A stretch of 64,000 nucleotides of DNA, taken from NCBI GenBank assembly GCA_944324225.1, contig CALUVL010000006.1:28288-92287 (forward strand), read 5' to 3'. This DNA comes from Candidatus Gastranaerophilales bacterium. GTDB taxonomy: Bacteria > Cyanobacteriota > Vampirovibrionia > Gastranaerophilales > Gastranaerophilaceae. Both the position numbers and the translations under genes were made by a program. Of the stretch, positions 33,043-40,464 are shown piece by piece. The notes under the pieces are model-generated. The model made no database searches. It was not told where the DNA came from and saw only the letters and a list, made by a program, of their open reading frames with translations. The stretch's first letter is position 1. Every line of letters begins with the position of its first letter.

Positions 33043-33711
33043 CTATCTCCAGGGGTAATTTTTTCCGATTTTCCAGCCTGATCTAACAATTAATTCTGCG
33101 CAGGTTCTGCCGATTTTAGAACACTCGTCTTCTATATAGTCATCAGTCTTATCATATCCTGAGGGCTTTAGCAGCCCATTATTTGTTATGTTAAAAAGAA
33201 ATACATCAGCGCCAAGCCTATTTGGCAATCCGCCTGCATTTAGATCAACAAGAATCGTATAATCATAAAAAGGATCATTAAGATCCCCGCCGCCTACTGA
33301 AAAAGACAAAAATGTACCATCAGATAATATCATTGGTGCTCGCAGATTACTGACTTCCACGCTGAAATCCCAGCTGCTTCCGTCCATTTTCACCCATGCA
33401 AACTGCTTGGAATATCCGCATTGTTCATAGGTATCACAATAAATCAACTTGTTAAAATATGGCTCAAAATACATCTTAAAATACTCTTTGGCTCCAAGTA
33501 CCAACCCATCATTCCAGGTATTATAATCTCCATTTTTAATTTGTGTTTGAATTAATGCTTGGCTTAGAATTGAATAAACTTTTTGAAGGTGAACTTCAGT
33601 TTGTTTTTTCTTGTACCCGTTTATTACACCCGGCAAAGTCATTGCCGCAACAATGCCAATAATACCGATAGTTATCAGGACTTCTGACATCGTAAAAGCC
33701 GTTTTCTTCAT
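33043..33711 (-). CDS. Prepilin-like (type IV pseudopilin) protein
   Basis: The leader M-K-K-T-A is followed by F-T-M-S-E-V-L-I-T-I-G-I-I-G-I-V-A-A-M, a class III prepilin signal with Glu5 and Ala at -1. The globular part has Cys pairs and ends S-G-W-K-I-G-K-N-Y-P-W-R, echoing the prepilin at 23.6 kb. The segment after the helix (G-V-I-N-G-Y-K-K-K-Q-T-E-V-H-L-Q-K-V-Y-S) aligns in layout with G-V-I-K-N-Y-Q-K-K-V-T-V-E-R-L-K-Q-T-Y-S there. It is probably a minor pilin or secretion pseudopilin. AAAGGA precedes the ATG. It is divergent from a small HTH gene, with an inverted repeat between. Confidence 0.87.
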   Translation of the reverse strand: MKKTAFTMSEVLITIGIIGIVAAMTLPGVINGYKKKQTEVHLQKVYSILSQALIQTQIKNGDYNTWNDGLVLGAKEYFKMYFEPYFNKLIYCDTYEQCGYSKQFAWVKMDGSSWDFSVEVSNLRAPMILSDGTFLSFSVGGGDLNDPFYDYTILVDLNAGGLPNRLGADVFLFNITNNGLLKPSGYDKTDDYIEDECSKIGRTCAELIVRSGWKIGKNYPWR

Positions 33712-33737
33712 AAATATCCTTTAATTAATTTTAAATC

Positions 33738-33760
33738 ATGTACTAATAATTTTAGTACAT
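33738..33760. promoter_or_regulatory. Perfect inverted repeat, probable operator
   Basis: ATGTACTAA, 5-nt spacer, TTAGTACAT. It is centred between the prepilin start and the HTH gene promoter, the position expected for a regulator controlling both. Confidence 0.7.
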
Positions 33761-33794
33761 AATTTAATTTGTGTCAATCAAAAGATAAAAATAC

Positions 33795-33800
33795 TATAAT
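33795..33800 (+). promoter_or_regulatory. -10 box of HTH gene, probable leaderless start
   Basis: TATAAT ends 8 nt before the ATG at 33808, and no ribosome site is present. This fixes the start against an upstream in-frame TTG. Confidence 0.55.
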
Positions 33801-33807
33801 TTTTATT

Positions 33808-34011
33808 ATGATTGAATTTAAACTTGATGATTTGATATGGATGCACAGAACAACGGCCGAAGAGGTTCACAAAGCCACCGGAATAAGCAATTCAACGCTT
33901 TCAAACATGCGCACTGGCAAAAATAAAAATGTTAGCATCAACACTTTAGATCTACTCTGCAAACACTTTAAATGCAAAGTTTCGGATATTTTAGAATACG
34001 CAGAGGATTAA
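33808..34011 (+). CDS. Xre/Cro-type HTH regulator (67 aa)
   Basis: A single helix-turn-helix domain: T-T-A-E-E-V-H-K-A-T-G-I-S-N-S-T-L-S-N-M-R is the recognition pair. It is followed by V-S-I-N-T-L-D-L-L-C-K-H-F-K-C-K-V-S-D-I-L-E-Y, the typical end of YozG/Cro-like small regulators. An upstream TTG would add 13 residues, but the -10 box placement argues for this ATG. It is divergent from a prepilin gene, mirroring the pair at 23.5 kb, although the two regulators themselves are only distantly alike. The stop interlocks with the helicase gene through TTAA. Confidence 0.85.
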   Translation: MIEFKLDDLIWMHRTTAEEVHKATGISNSTLSNMRTGKNKNVSINTLDLLCKHFKCKVSDILEYAED

Positions 34012-36293
34012 TCCAGATCAACAGGCTCTCTTTGAATTTTGTCTATCGCTTCACGAGCCGTAAATACAAGAGCTTCCGGCACATTTTCAATTGTCGTAAA
34101 CTGCCTTAAAACATCGACTACACGCTTAAAAGCTCTTACAATGTCGCCTTCGCCGATATCAATCTGTCCGCAGATTGACTCCCATTCCGCTCCTTCAACC
34201 CAGAGTTCAATAAGAGATGAGAAATAAGGATTTATGTACAAAGGAGCATCTACATCACGGTTATTTTGAACTTTTTCAATTTTACGGCGGATGTTGCGTA
34301 TGAGATTAAGTGTTTTTCTTACAGGCTCCGAGAACGGAATATAAGGGATTTCAATTCTCAAATCTTCTGTCACAACTGCGCAAATTACTGCTGATAATTG
34401 AGAAGGTGTCAGATTTTCCAAAATGCCGGAAAATATAATTTCGGCTATATAAAGTTCATTTTCAGAGCGGATTTGAGATGTTGTAATGCCTCTTGATGTC
34501 GGGTAATCATTTTCTAGATATCCGAAATCATTCAAAACGCTTCTGTGTGCCAGAAACTTGTTCCAGAAAATATCACGCTGCTTTTCAACTTCTTTTTCAA
34601 GCTTTTTCTGGCGAATGTTTAATCGCTCAATTACTTCGATATTTTTTGCGTGTTTCCTATAAAGCTTGCAGGTGTCACACGGGTATTCATGCATTTTTGC
34701 AAGCATTAACTTTGTTTCTCGACCGAACTCAACAGCTTCCTGCGAAAGCGGTCTATTTTTTGCTTTTTCCTGCTTGCAGATTTTCTTGTATGTCTGGCGG
34801 TTCTGAACATAAATATGCCTTATTTTGTCATACTCAAGAACATCATCGTCACAGTATTTGTAAGGACAGGCAAAAGTTCTTGATTCAATTTCTTTATTAT
34901 TCAAATCTATTTGCTTCAAGATAGGATGAAGTCTTGTGCCTGTAGAAAAATATCCGAAGCTCTTAAGTATAAGCTCTTTTGCCTCTTCAAGACTAAAGCG
35001 CTGGAGAAGGTTCAAAACCATTGAATAACTCGGAGAAAACCTGCTTTCAAGAGGATTTGCATCACTTAGGACAAGTTCTGCGACTTCTTCCGGCGACTGG
35101 AAAGGTGTTCCGACAATAGTTACGTATCCCACTTCATCCATACCACGGCGGCCTGCTCTGCCAGACATCTGCAAAAATTCGCTTGCCGTAAGCATTCTGT
35201 GCCCGCTGTCGGTGCGTTTGCTTGTGGAACTTATAACGGTTGAGCGGGCCGGCATATTTATGCCTGCTGCAAGAGTTTCCGTTGCAAAAACAACTTTTAT
35301 AAGCCCTTTCTGGAAAAGTTTTTCAACCAGAAGTTTCCACGAAGGCAGAAGCCCTGCATGGTGTGACGCAACCCCGCATAAAAGATATTCAATATGCTTG
35401 TTATTATAAAGATACGGGTTTTCTGCAATATAATCGTCAATAAATTGTCTTATTTGTGCTCTTTCGGTCGGTGTTACAAGCTCTAAACCGGCACATTTTT
35501 CCATTTGTTCATCGCACTTGCGTCTGGAAAAAGTGAAATATATAGCAGGAAGCATATCTTTTTCCTGAAGGTTTCTAACAACTTCTTTCACATAAGATTT
35601 CTGTTTCAACTTGCCATGTGCAAACTTGCGCCGTTCCGGCTTAATTCTGTTATTCAAGGCACCGGATGGTGTCAAAAGAGGGAGGAGTTTGTTTGGCTGA
35701 GAGCTGTCAAAATAATAAAATTTCAACGGTACAGGCCTAAAATCAGTGTTTACAAGTTCGGTTTTAGAGTGAACAGTATTAATCCAGTCTGTCAATTCGT
35801 CAGCATTGGCAACGGTTGCCGAAAGTGCTATAATCTGAACGTTTGTAGGACAGTATATTATGCTTTCTTCCCAAACAGTTCCTCGCTGCTCATCGTTCAT
35901 ATAGTGAACTTCATCAAGAACAACGTATCTTACATCCTTCATATTGTCAGCAACTGCACCGAAGTTTGTGCCATACAACATATTTCTGAAAACTTCCGTT
36001 GTCATAACAACAATCTGCGCATTACGATTTATTGAAGTGTCGCCTGTCAAAAGCCCGACTTTATCCTGTCCGAATTTGTCTGAAAAATCATAAAATTTCT
36101 GATTAGAAAGCGCCTTTAAAGGTGTTGTATAAAAAACTCTTGTTCCGTTTTCCAGTGCTCTGTGAATTGCATGCTCTGCTATAACGGTTTTGCCGGCTCC
36201 GGTCGGTGCGCAAACAACAACACTCTTTCCATTGTCTATAAAATCACAGGCTTCTTTTTGAAATTCATCAAGTTCAAACGGAAATTCGTACAT
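34008..36293 (-). CDS. Ski2/Mtr4-like DEAH-box RNA helicase
   Basis: Superfamily 2 helicase. Walker A A-P-T-G-A-G-K-T (29-36), D-E-V-H (127-130), A-T-V near 160, and motif VI Q-M-S-G-R-A-G-R-R-G-M-D are all present. The C-terminal ~170 residues look like the DSHCT domain of Ski2/Mtr4/Dob1 proteins. A C-P-Y-K-Y-C ... C-D-T-C cluster near 475-540 may bind metal. At 761 residues the length fits cyanobacterial members of this family. It probably takes part in RNA turnover or ribosome maturation. AAGGAT is the ribosome site. It lies between a small HTH gene (interlocked stops) and serS. Confidence 0.88.
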   Translation of the reverse strand: MYEFPFELDEFQKEACDFIDNGKSVVVCAPTGAGKTVIAEHAIHRALENGTRVFYTTPLKALSNQKFYDFSDKFGQDKVGLLTGDTSINRNAQIVVMTTEVFRNMLYGTNFGAVADNMKDVRYVVLDEVHYMNDEQRGTVWEESIIYCPTNVQIIALSATVANADELTDWINTVHSKTELVNTDFRPVPLKFYYFDSSQPNKLLPLLTPSGALNNRIKPERRKFAHGKLKQKSYVKEVVRNLQEKDMLPAIYFTFSRRKCDEQMEKCAGLELVTPTERAQIRQFIDDYIAENPYLYNNKHIEYLLCGVASHHAGLLPSWKLLVEKLFQKGLIKVVFATETLAAGINMPARSTVISSTSKRTDSGHRMLTASEFLQMSGRAGRRGMDEVGYVTIVGTPFQSPEEVAELVLSDANPLESRFSPSYSMVLNLLQRFSLEEAKELILKSFGYFSTGTRLHPILKQIDLNNKEIESRTFACPYKYCDDDVLEYDKIRHIYVQNRQTYKKICKQEKAKNRPLSQEAVEFGRETKLMLAKMHEYPCDTCKLYRKHAKNIEVIERLNIRQKKLEKEVEKQRDIFWNKFLAHRSVLNDFGYLENDYPTSRGITTSQIRSENELYIAEIIFSGILENLTPSQLSAVICAVVTEDLRIEIPYIPFSEPVRKTLNLIRNIRRKIEKVQNNRDVDAPLYINPYFSSLIELWVEGAEWESICGQIDIGEGDIVRAFKRVVDVLRQFTTIENVPEALVFTAREAIDKIQREPVDLD

Positions 36294-36362
36294 CTTTATC
36301 CTTAAAACAGCTATTTACCATAATTATTATGCCCTAAAAATACAGATTTGTAAAATACACAG

Positions 36363-36392
36363 AAAAGGCTCCATAAATTCAGGAGCCTTTTT
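36363..36392 (-). terminator. Terminator after serS (possibly bidirectional)
   Basis: AAAAGGCTCC, 9-nt loop, GGAGCCTTTTT on the plus strand. On the minus strand the stem is followed by TTTTCT. It separates serS from the helicase gene. Confidence 0.75.
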
Positions 36393-36412
36393 ATATATTT
36401 AATTTTAACAGA

Positions 36413-37678
36413 TTAAATTCTGTCAAAACCTGTGTATTTTCTTAATACTTCCGGAATGATAATTGATCCGTCTTCCTGCTGGTAATTTTCAACAATCGCC
36501 GCAAAAGTTCTGCCGACAGCAAGCCCAGAACCGTTGATTGTATGGACAAGTCTTGTTTTTCCGGTTGCTTTTTCTCTGTAGCGTATGTTCGCACGTCTTG
36601 CCTGATAATCGCCGTAATTTGAACAGCTTGAGATTTCTTTGTAAGTTCCGTAAGAAGGCATCCAGACTTCTAAATCCCAGCATTTGTTTGCCGAAAATCC
36701 TATATCACCCGTAGAAAGAGCTTCACGACGATATGGAAGTTCAAGGAGTTGAAGCATTTTTTCTGCGTCTTCCGTTAATTTTTCGTGTTCTTCTTTACTA
36801 GTTTCAGGAGTTGTAAGCTTTACAAGCTCAACTTTATTAAACTGGTGCACTCTGATTAAGCCTCTTGTATCTTTGCCGGCAGAACCTGATTCACGTCTGA
36901 AACAAGGTGTGTAAGCCGTCATATATTTCGGAAGGTCGTCCTCAGAAAGGATTTCGCCTGCATAGATATTTGTAACAGGAACTTCCGCTGTCGGAATAAG
37001 GTACAAATCTTCATCAACACATTTGTACATATCATCTTTAAACTTCGGAAGCTGGCCTGTGCCTGTCATAGTAGCCGCATTAGCCATAAAAGGCGGCAAA
37101 ACTTCTTCATACCCCTGTTCCTGAGTATGATAATCAAGGAAGAAGTTTATAATAGCACGTTCAAGTTTTGCACCTTTTCCTCTGTACAGGATAAAACGGC
37201 TCTGTGAAAGCTTTACGCCTCTTTCAAAGTCAACAAGCCCTTTTTCTTCGCACAAATCCCAGTGAGCCTTAAATTCAAAATCAAATTTTCTCGGCTCTCC
37301 CCACTTGTAAACCTCGATATTATCATCTTCCGATAAGCCGATTGGTGTTGTTTCATCAGGAATATTCGGTATATGCAAGAGAATATTGCGCTGTTTATCG
37401 TCTAATTCGGTTTGTTTTTCTTCCAATGCTTTGATATCATCACCGATTTTGCGGACTTCTTCCTGTACGGCATCAGTATTCTCACCCTTTTTCTTCAACT
37501 CGCCTATCATTTGAGAATCTTTTTTACGTTTGGCTCTCAATTCATCTGCCTGTGTCTGAATTTTTCGTCTTTCTTCATCAATCTTAATAACTTCGTCTAT
37601 AGAAAGCTCCGGATTTCTTCTTTTCAAAAGCTCGTTTATTTTATCGGGATTTTCTCTAATTAGTTTAATATCAAGCAT
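36413..37678 (-). CDS. serS: Seryl-tRNA synthetase
   Basis: Class II aminoacyl-tRNA synthetase charging tRNA-Ser. The N-terminal coiled-coil arm (about 30-100, rich in E/K/R) binds the tRNA variable arm. The catalytic core has motif 1 ([17 protein letters not shown]), motif 2 ([15 protein letters not shown]) and motif 3 ([14 protein letters not shown]). Length 421 is normal. It is monocistronic, with a strong promoter and a terminator. Confidence 0.97.
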   Translation of the reverse strand: MLDIKLIRENPDKINELLKRRNPELSIDEVIKIDEERRKIQTQADELRAKRKKDSQMIGELKKKGENTDAVQEEVRKIGDDIKALEEKQTELDDKQRNILLHIPNIPDETTPIGLSEDDNIEVYKWGEPRKFDFEFKAHWDLCEEKGLVDFERGVKLSQSRFILYRGKGAKLERAIINFFLDYHTQEQGYEEVLPPFMANAATMTGTGQLPKFKDDMYKCVDEDLYLIPTAEVPVTNIYAGEILSEDDLPKYMTAYTPCFRRESGSAGKDTRGLIRVHQFNKVELVKLTTPETSKEEHEKLTEDAEKMLQLLELPYRREALSTGDIGFSANKCWDLEVWMPSYGTYKEISSCSNYGDYQARRANIRYREKATGKTRLVHTINGSGLAVGRTFAAIVENYQQEDGSIIIPEVLRKYTGFDRI

Positions 37679-37713
37679 TTCAAACCTCTTTCATCTTAAT
37701 TTTTTGCAAATAT

Positions 37714-37742
37714 ATTATAGTTTAAAGACATATTATAATCAA
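37714..37742 (-). promoter_or_regulatory. Promoter of serS
   Basis: Minus strand: TTGATT, 17-bp spacer, TATAAT. Confidence 0.72.
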
Positions 37743-37762
37743 GATTCAATAATCCATTCACA

Positions 37763-37801
37763 AAATCTTAAGATTTATTGCATTATTGCCAAAATAATGC
37801 A
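37763..37801. promoter_or_regulatory. Two adjacent dyads at a divergent promoter
   Basis: A 14-bp perfect palindrome AAATCTTAAGATTT (37763-37776) is followed at once by TGCATTATT, 5 nt, AATAATGCA (37779-37801). The second dyad overlaps TTGCAT...CATAAT (16-bp spacer), a candidate promoter for the downstream small gene. Confidence 0.55.
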
Positions 37802-37824
37802 TAATAGATATAGGGAGAATGTGC

Positions 37825-38148
37825 ATGCTTAGAAAATTTGTTTTAAAACTTAATAATAATAAAAAACAAAAGGCAGCAAACGGGATGTCAAATCCTATTA
37901 AACAAGATAGCGGACAGCCAAACGAATTTCTTGACGGACTGTCAAAACGTGCTGTTGAAATGTTCGAAAAACAATGTGATATTAAAAATTTTTCGAAACT
38001 TGTTCTTTCTGATCCCGAAAACACTTCTCATATTGATATGATTCAAAAAATGATAAGTGAAGGCAAAATAAAAGATCCGTTTGAGGATGAAAAACTTGCT
38101 GAACTTGCCGATAATGAAAGATTTTTAAGAGATTTAGGCTTAATGTAA
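37825..38148 (+). CDS. Hypothetical protein (107 aa)
   Basis: A basic N-terminus (M-L-R-K-F-V-L-K-L-N-N-N-K-K-Q-K) is followed by an acidic helical C-terminus with repeated Asp/Glu and Leu (K-L-A-E-L-A-D-N-E-R-F-L-R-D-L-G). Unrecognised. An ATG 6 nt upstream is in frame, but GGGAG is then too close. With the chosen start the spacing is 7 nt. The 3' end overlaps the convergent isocitrate dehydrogenase by 9 bp. It may be controlled through the dyads upstream. Confidence 0.7.
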   Translation: MLRKFVLKLNNNKKQKAANGMSNPIKQDSGQPNEFLDGLSKRAVEMFEKQCDIKNFSKLVLSDPENTSHIDMIQKMISEGKIKDPFEDEKLAELADNERFLRDLGLM

Positions 38149-39135
38149 ATTTTTAATAATTTCTTCAGCAAATTCTTTAGTTCCTAATGTTCCTCCTAAA
38201 TCTACAGTAGATTTTCCGGATTTCAAAGTTGCAAACAATGCTTCCTCAATTTTATCTGCATAAGCCTGTTCCTCAATATATTTAAGCATTTCAACAGCAG
38301 ATAAAAGAAGAGCAGTCGGATTTGCTTTATTTTGTCCTTTAATATCCGGAGCTGAGCCATGTACAGGTTCAAATACAGCGCAATTTTTACCAATATTTGC
38401 GCCCTGAGCGACTCCCAGTCCGCCAATAAGTCCGGCACAGAGATCAGACACAATATCTCCATATAAATTCGGCAAAACAAGGACGTCAAACTGTTCAGGC
38501 TTCTGGACAAGCTGCATGCAAAGATTATCAACAAGAATTTCACGCTGCTTGATTTGAGGATATTTTTTTGCAACATCACGGTAAGTATTCAAAAACAATC
38601 CGTCAGAAAGCTTCATGATATTTGCTTTTGTCACAACGCAAACCTCTTTACGGCCGTTTTTAAGAGCATAATCAAAAGCAAATCTGCAAATCCTTTCCGT
38701 GGCTTTGCGTGTAATAATTTTTATACTTTCCGCAGCATTTTCATCAACCTGACGTTCAATACCGGCATACAAGTCTTCCGTATTTTCTCTTACAACCACA
38801 ATATCAACATTGTCAAAGCGAGTTTTTACATTCGGAAGATTTTTGCATGGGCGCAAATTTGCGTACAAATCAAGTTCTTTTCGCAGCTGAACATTTACTG
38901 ATCTAAAACCTTTACCGATTGGAGTCGTAACCGGAGCCTTCAATGCAACTTTGTTTTTGCGTATTGACTCCAGAACCCTTTGTGGAAGCGGAGTGCCTTC
39001 TTTTTCAATCACATCTTCGCCGGCAGTCTGCAAATCCCAATTTATCTTAAGCCCTGAAGCCTCAATAATTCTGACAACCGCCTCGCTTATCTCAGGCCCG
39101 ATTCCGTCACCGTTGATTAAAGTTATATTATGCAT
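38140..39135 (-). CDS. Isocitrate dehydrogenase, probably NAD-dependent
   Basis: Beta-decarboxylating dehydrogenase. Seen: N-G-D-G-I-G-P-E-I (8-16), the isocitrate-type substrate loop [18 protein letters not shown] (Ser and Asn of S-x-N-x-x-L-R), the metal-site L-Y-G-D-I-V-S-D, and the cofactor loop [11 protein letters not shown]. The S-x-N motif separates it from LeuB. At 331 residues it is the short NAD-type form. Homoisocitrate dehydrogenase is the main alternative. It is coupled by a TAATG overlap to an upstream small Cys-rich protein. Confidence 0.85.
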   Translation of the reverse strand: MHNITLINGDGIGPEISEAVVRIIEASGLKINWDLQTAGEDVIEKEGTPLPQRVLESIRKNKVALKAPVTTPIGKGFRSVNVQLRKELDLYANLRPCKNLPNVKTRFDNVDIVVVRENTEDLYAGIERQVDENAAESIKIITRKATERICRFAFDYALKNGRKEVCVVTKANIMKLSDGLFLNTYRDVAKKYPQIKQREILVDNLCMQLVQKPEQFDVLVLPNLYGDIVSDLCAGLIGGLGVAQGANIGKNCAVFEPVHGSAPDIKGQNKANPTALLLSAVEMLKYIEEQAYADKIEEALFATLKSGKSTVDLGGTLGTKEFAEEIIKNLH

Positions 39136-39338
39136 TATTCCTCATCCTTCACAATGCGCAGATTACGCTTGAATTCTTTATAAAACCCGCAGCTTGTAAC
39201 CTGCAGAGATTCTTCAAGAAATACATCTCCCATGGCAAGAGCCGCAAGAAGCGGACAGTCAAGCTCCTTTACATAATTTTCACAACTTATGCAAAGGTCA
39301 TCATCCTCTATAAAAACTCTTGAATTCTTACAATACAT
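39135..39338 (-). CDS. Small Cys-containing protein upstream of icd (67 aa)
   Basis: Five cysteines at positions 3, 16, 19, 28 and 50, including C-I-S-C. The set could hold a zinc ion or iron-sulfur centre. The motif G-F-Y-K-E-F near the C-terminus follows the last Cys. No family is recognised. Its stop overlaps the dehydrogenase start by one base, so the two are co-translated, which hints at a redox or assembly role for that enzyme. The promoter ends 7 nt before the ATG with no ribosome site, so the mRNA is probably leaderless. Confidence 0.75.
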   Translation of the reverse strand: MYCKNSRVFIEDDDLCISCENYVKELDCPLLAALAMGDVFLEESLQVTSCGFYKEFKRNLRIVKDEE

Positions 39339-39344
39339 AAGGTG

Positions 39345-39373
39345 ATTATAGCGCTTTTAGCCGTTTTTGTAAA
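39345..39373 (-). promoter_or_regulatory. Promoter of the Cys protein-icd operon, leaderless
   Basis: Minus strand: TTTACA, 17-bp spacer, perfect TATAAT. The -10 ends exactly 7 nt before the ATG. Confidence 0.75.
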
Positions 39374-39455
39374 TATTAACAAATGTAACATTTCTTTACA
39401 AATATCAAATATCACGCAATTTCAAAAGAAAAAAATTCTTTATATAAGTAAGGTT

Positions 39456-39480
39456 AGGTTTAAAACAGGTAGGTTTAAAA
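39456..39480 (+). repeat. Duplicated ribosome-site leader
   Basis: AGGTTTAAAA occurs at 39456-39465 and again at 39471-39480, a 15-bp tandem duplication that repeats the Shine-Dalgarno-like AGG. Only the second copy is adjacent to the ATG. Confidence 0.55.
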
Positions 39481-40316
39481 TGACTACGGTAGATAGTGCT
39501 GTAAATTCAACATGGAAATACTTGAAAATGTATCCTGAATTTGTCTTGGGTACAGGGTATGACGCATTTTCAAACAGATTTAAAGCAAGCTGGCAAGTAG
39601 GCAAAAATAACAATCTGCCCTTCAAAAAACGTTTTGGAAGGGCATTTAAAGCCGGTACAGATGCCGCCGTAAGACACAATGACAGACTTCTTGCACAAAA
39701 CGAAGGTTCTTTCTGGAAGGCAACTAAAAACAGTATTACCAGTATCTGGCCGGATTTGAAGACAAACTGGACATCTGCCGGCGAAGCTGCAAAGGCCGCA
39801 GGTAAGTCAGCAGGCTGGGCAAAATTCAAAAGTATAGGAAAAGTTTTGGGCAAACGAATGCCTCTTATCGGTGCCGTTATGACCCTTGCATTTGAACTTC
39901 CGAACATTATAAGAACAACGACAAATGAAGGAGTTTTAGCAGGAGCCGGAGAAACCGCAAAAACAGGTGTAAGACTCGGTATAAGCACCCTTTGCGGTGC
40001 CTTAACACAAGCCTTGATACCGATTCCGTTCCTTGGCGGTATGGTTGGTTTTGTCGCCGGTGATTTGCTTGGAAGATTCATTGTCGGCAAGTCATACTCC
40101 GAAAAAAAAGAGGCAGAAAAACTTGCTCAAGCTAATTCGCAATTTTCAATAGACACTTCAACAATTCCCTACGGCGGAAATAACATGAGCAACGACGAAG
40201 AATTTATGAAACTTCAACAGGCATATCTTCAGGCAGCCGGACAGGGAAACAATCTGAATTATATGAACTTTAATAATCCATCAAATCCGTTCGGCAGCTT
40301 AAATATGATGGGCTAA
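39480..40316 (+). CDS. Glycine-zipper membrane-active-like protein A (278 aa)
   Basis: Unrecognised. A basic N-terminal half without a signal peptide is followed by a hydrophobic region (about 120-205). It contains A-V-M-T-L-A-F-E-L-P-N-I-I-R-T and a glycine-zipper pair (L-G-G-M-V-G-F-V-A-G-D-L-L-G). Then come a charged G-K-S-Y-S-E-K-K segment and an Asn/Met/Phe-rich tail. The next gene shows the same order: I-P-E-I-I-A-T, a T-G-R/V-R segment, a Gly zipper, G-K, then an Asn/Met tail. The two are therefore diverged paralogues. The ATG at 39480 is preferred to upstream in-frame codons because AGGTAGG lies just before it. Confidence 0.68.
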   Translation: MTTVDSAVNSTWKYLKMYPEFVLGTGYDAFSNRFKASWQVGKNNNLPFKKRFGRAFKAGTDAAVRHNDRLLAQNEGSFWKATKNSITSIWPDLKTNWTSAGEAAKAAGKSAGWAKFKSIGKVLGKRMPLIGAVMTLAFELPNIIRTTTNEGVLAGAGETAKTGVRLGISTLCGALTQALIPIPFLGGMVGFVAGDLLGRFIVGKSYSEKKEAEKLAQANSQFSIDTSTIPYGGNNMSNDEEFMKLQQAYLQAAGQGNNLNYMNFNNPSNPFGSLNMMG

Positions 40317-40353
40317 GTCTTAACTCCAAATCCCCCTGCAACCCTTGGGATTG

Positions 40354-40390
40354 AAAAGTACTAAGTTTGTTACAAAACTTAGTACTTTTT
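40354..40390 (+). terminator. Strong intrinsic terminator
   Basis: A 15-bp perfect stem (AAAAGTACTAAGTTT and complement), 5-6-nt loop, T-run. It separates the two glycine-zipper genes into different transcripts. Confidence 0.88.
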
Positions 40391-40464
40391 GCAAATTTAA
40401 GGCAATTTTTCTGATACAAAATACTTAATAAATATATACGGGGAAAATTCATAAGGGGAAAATT

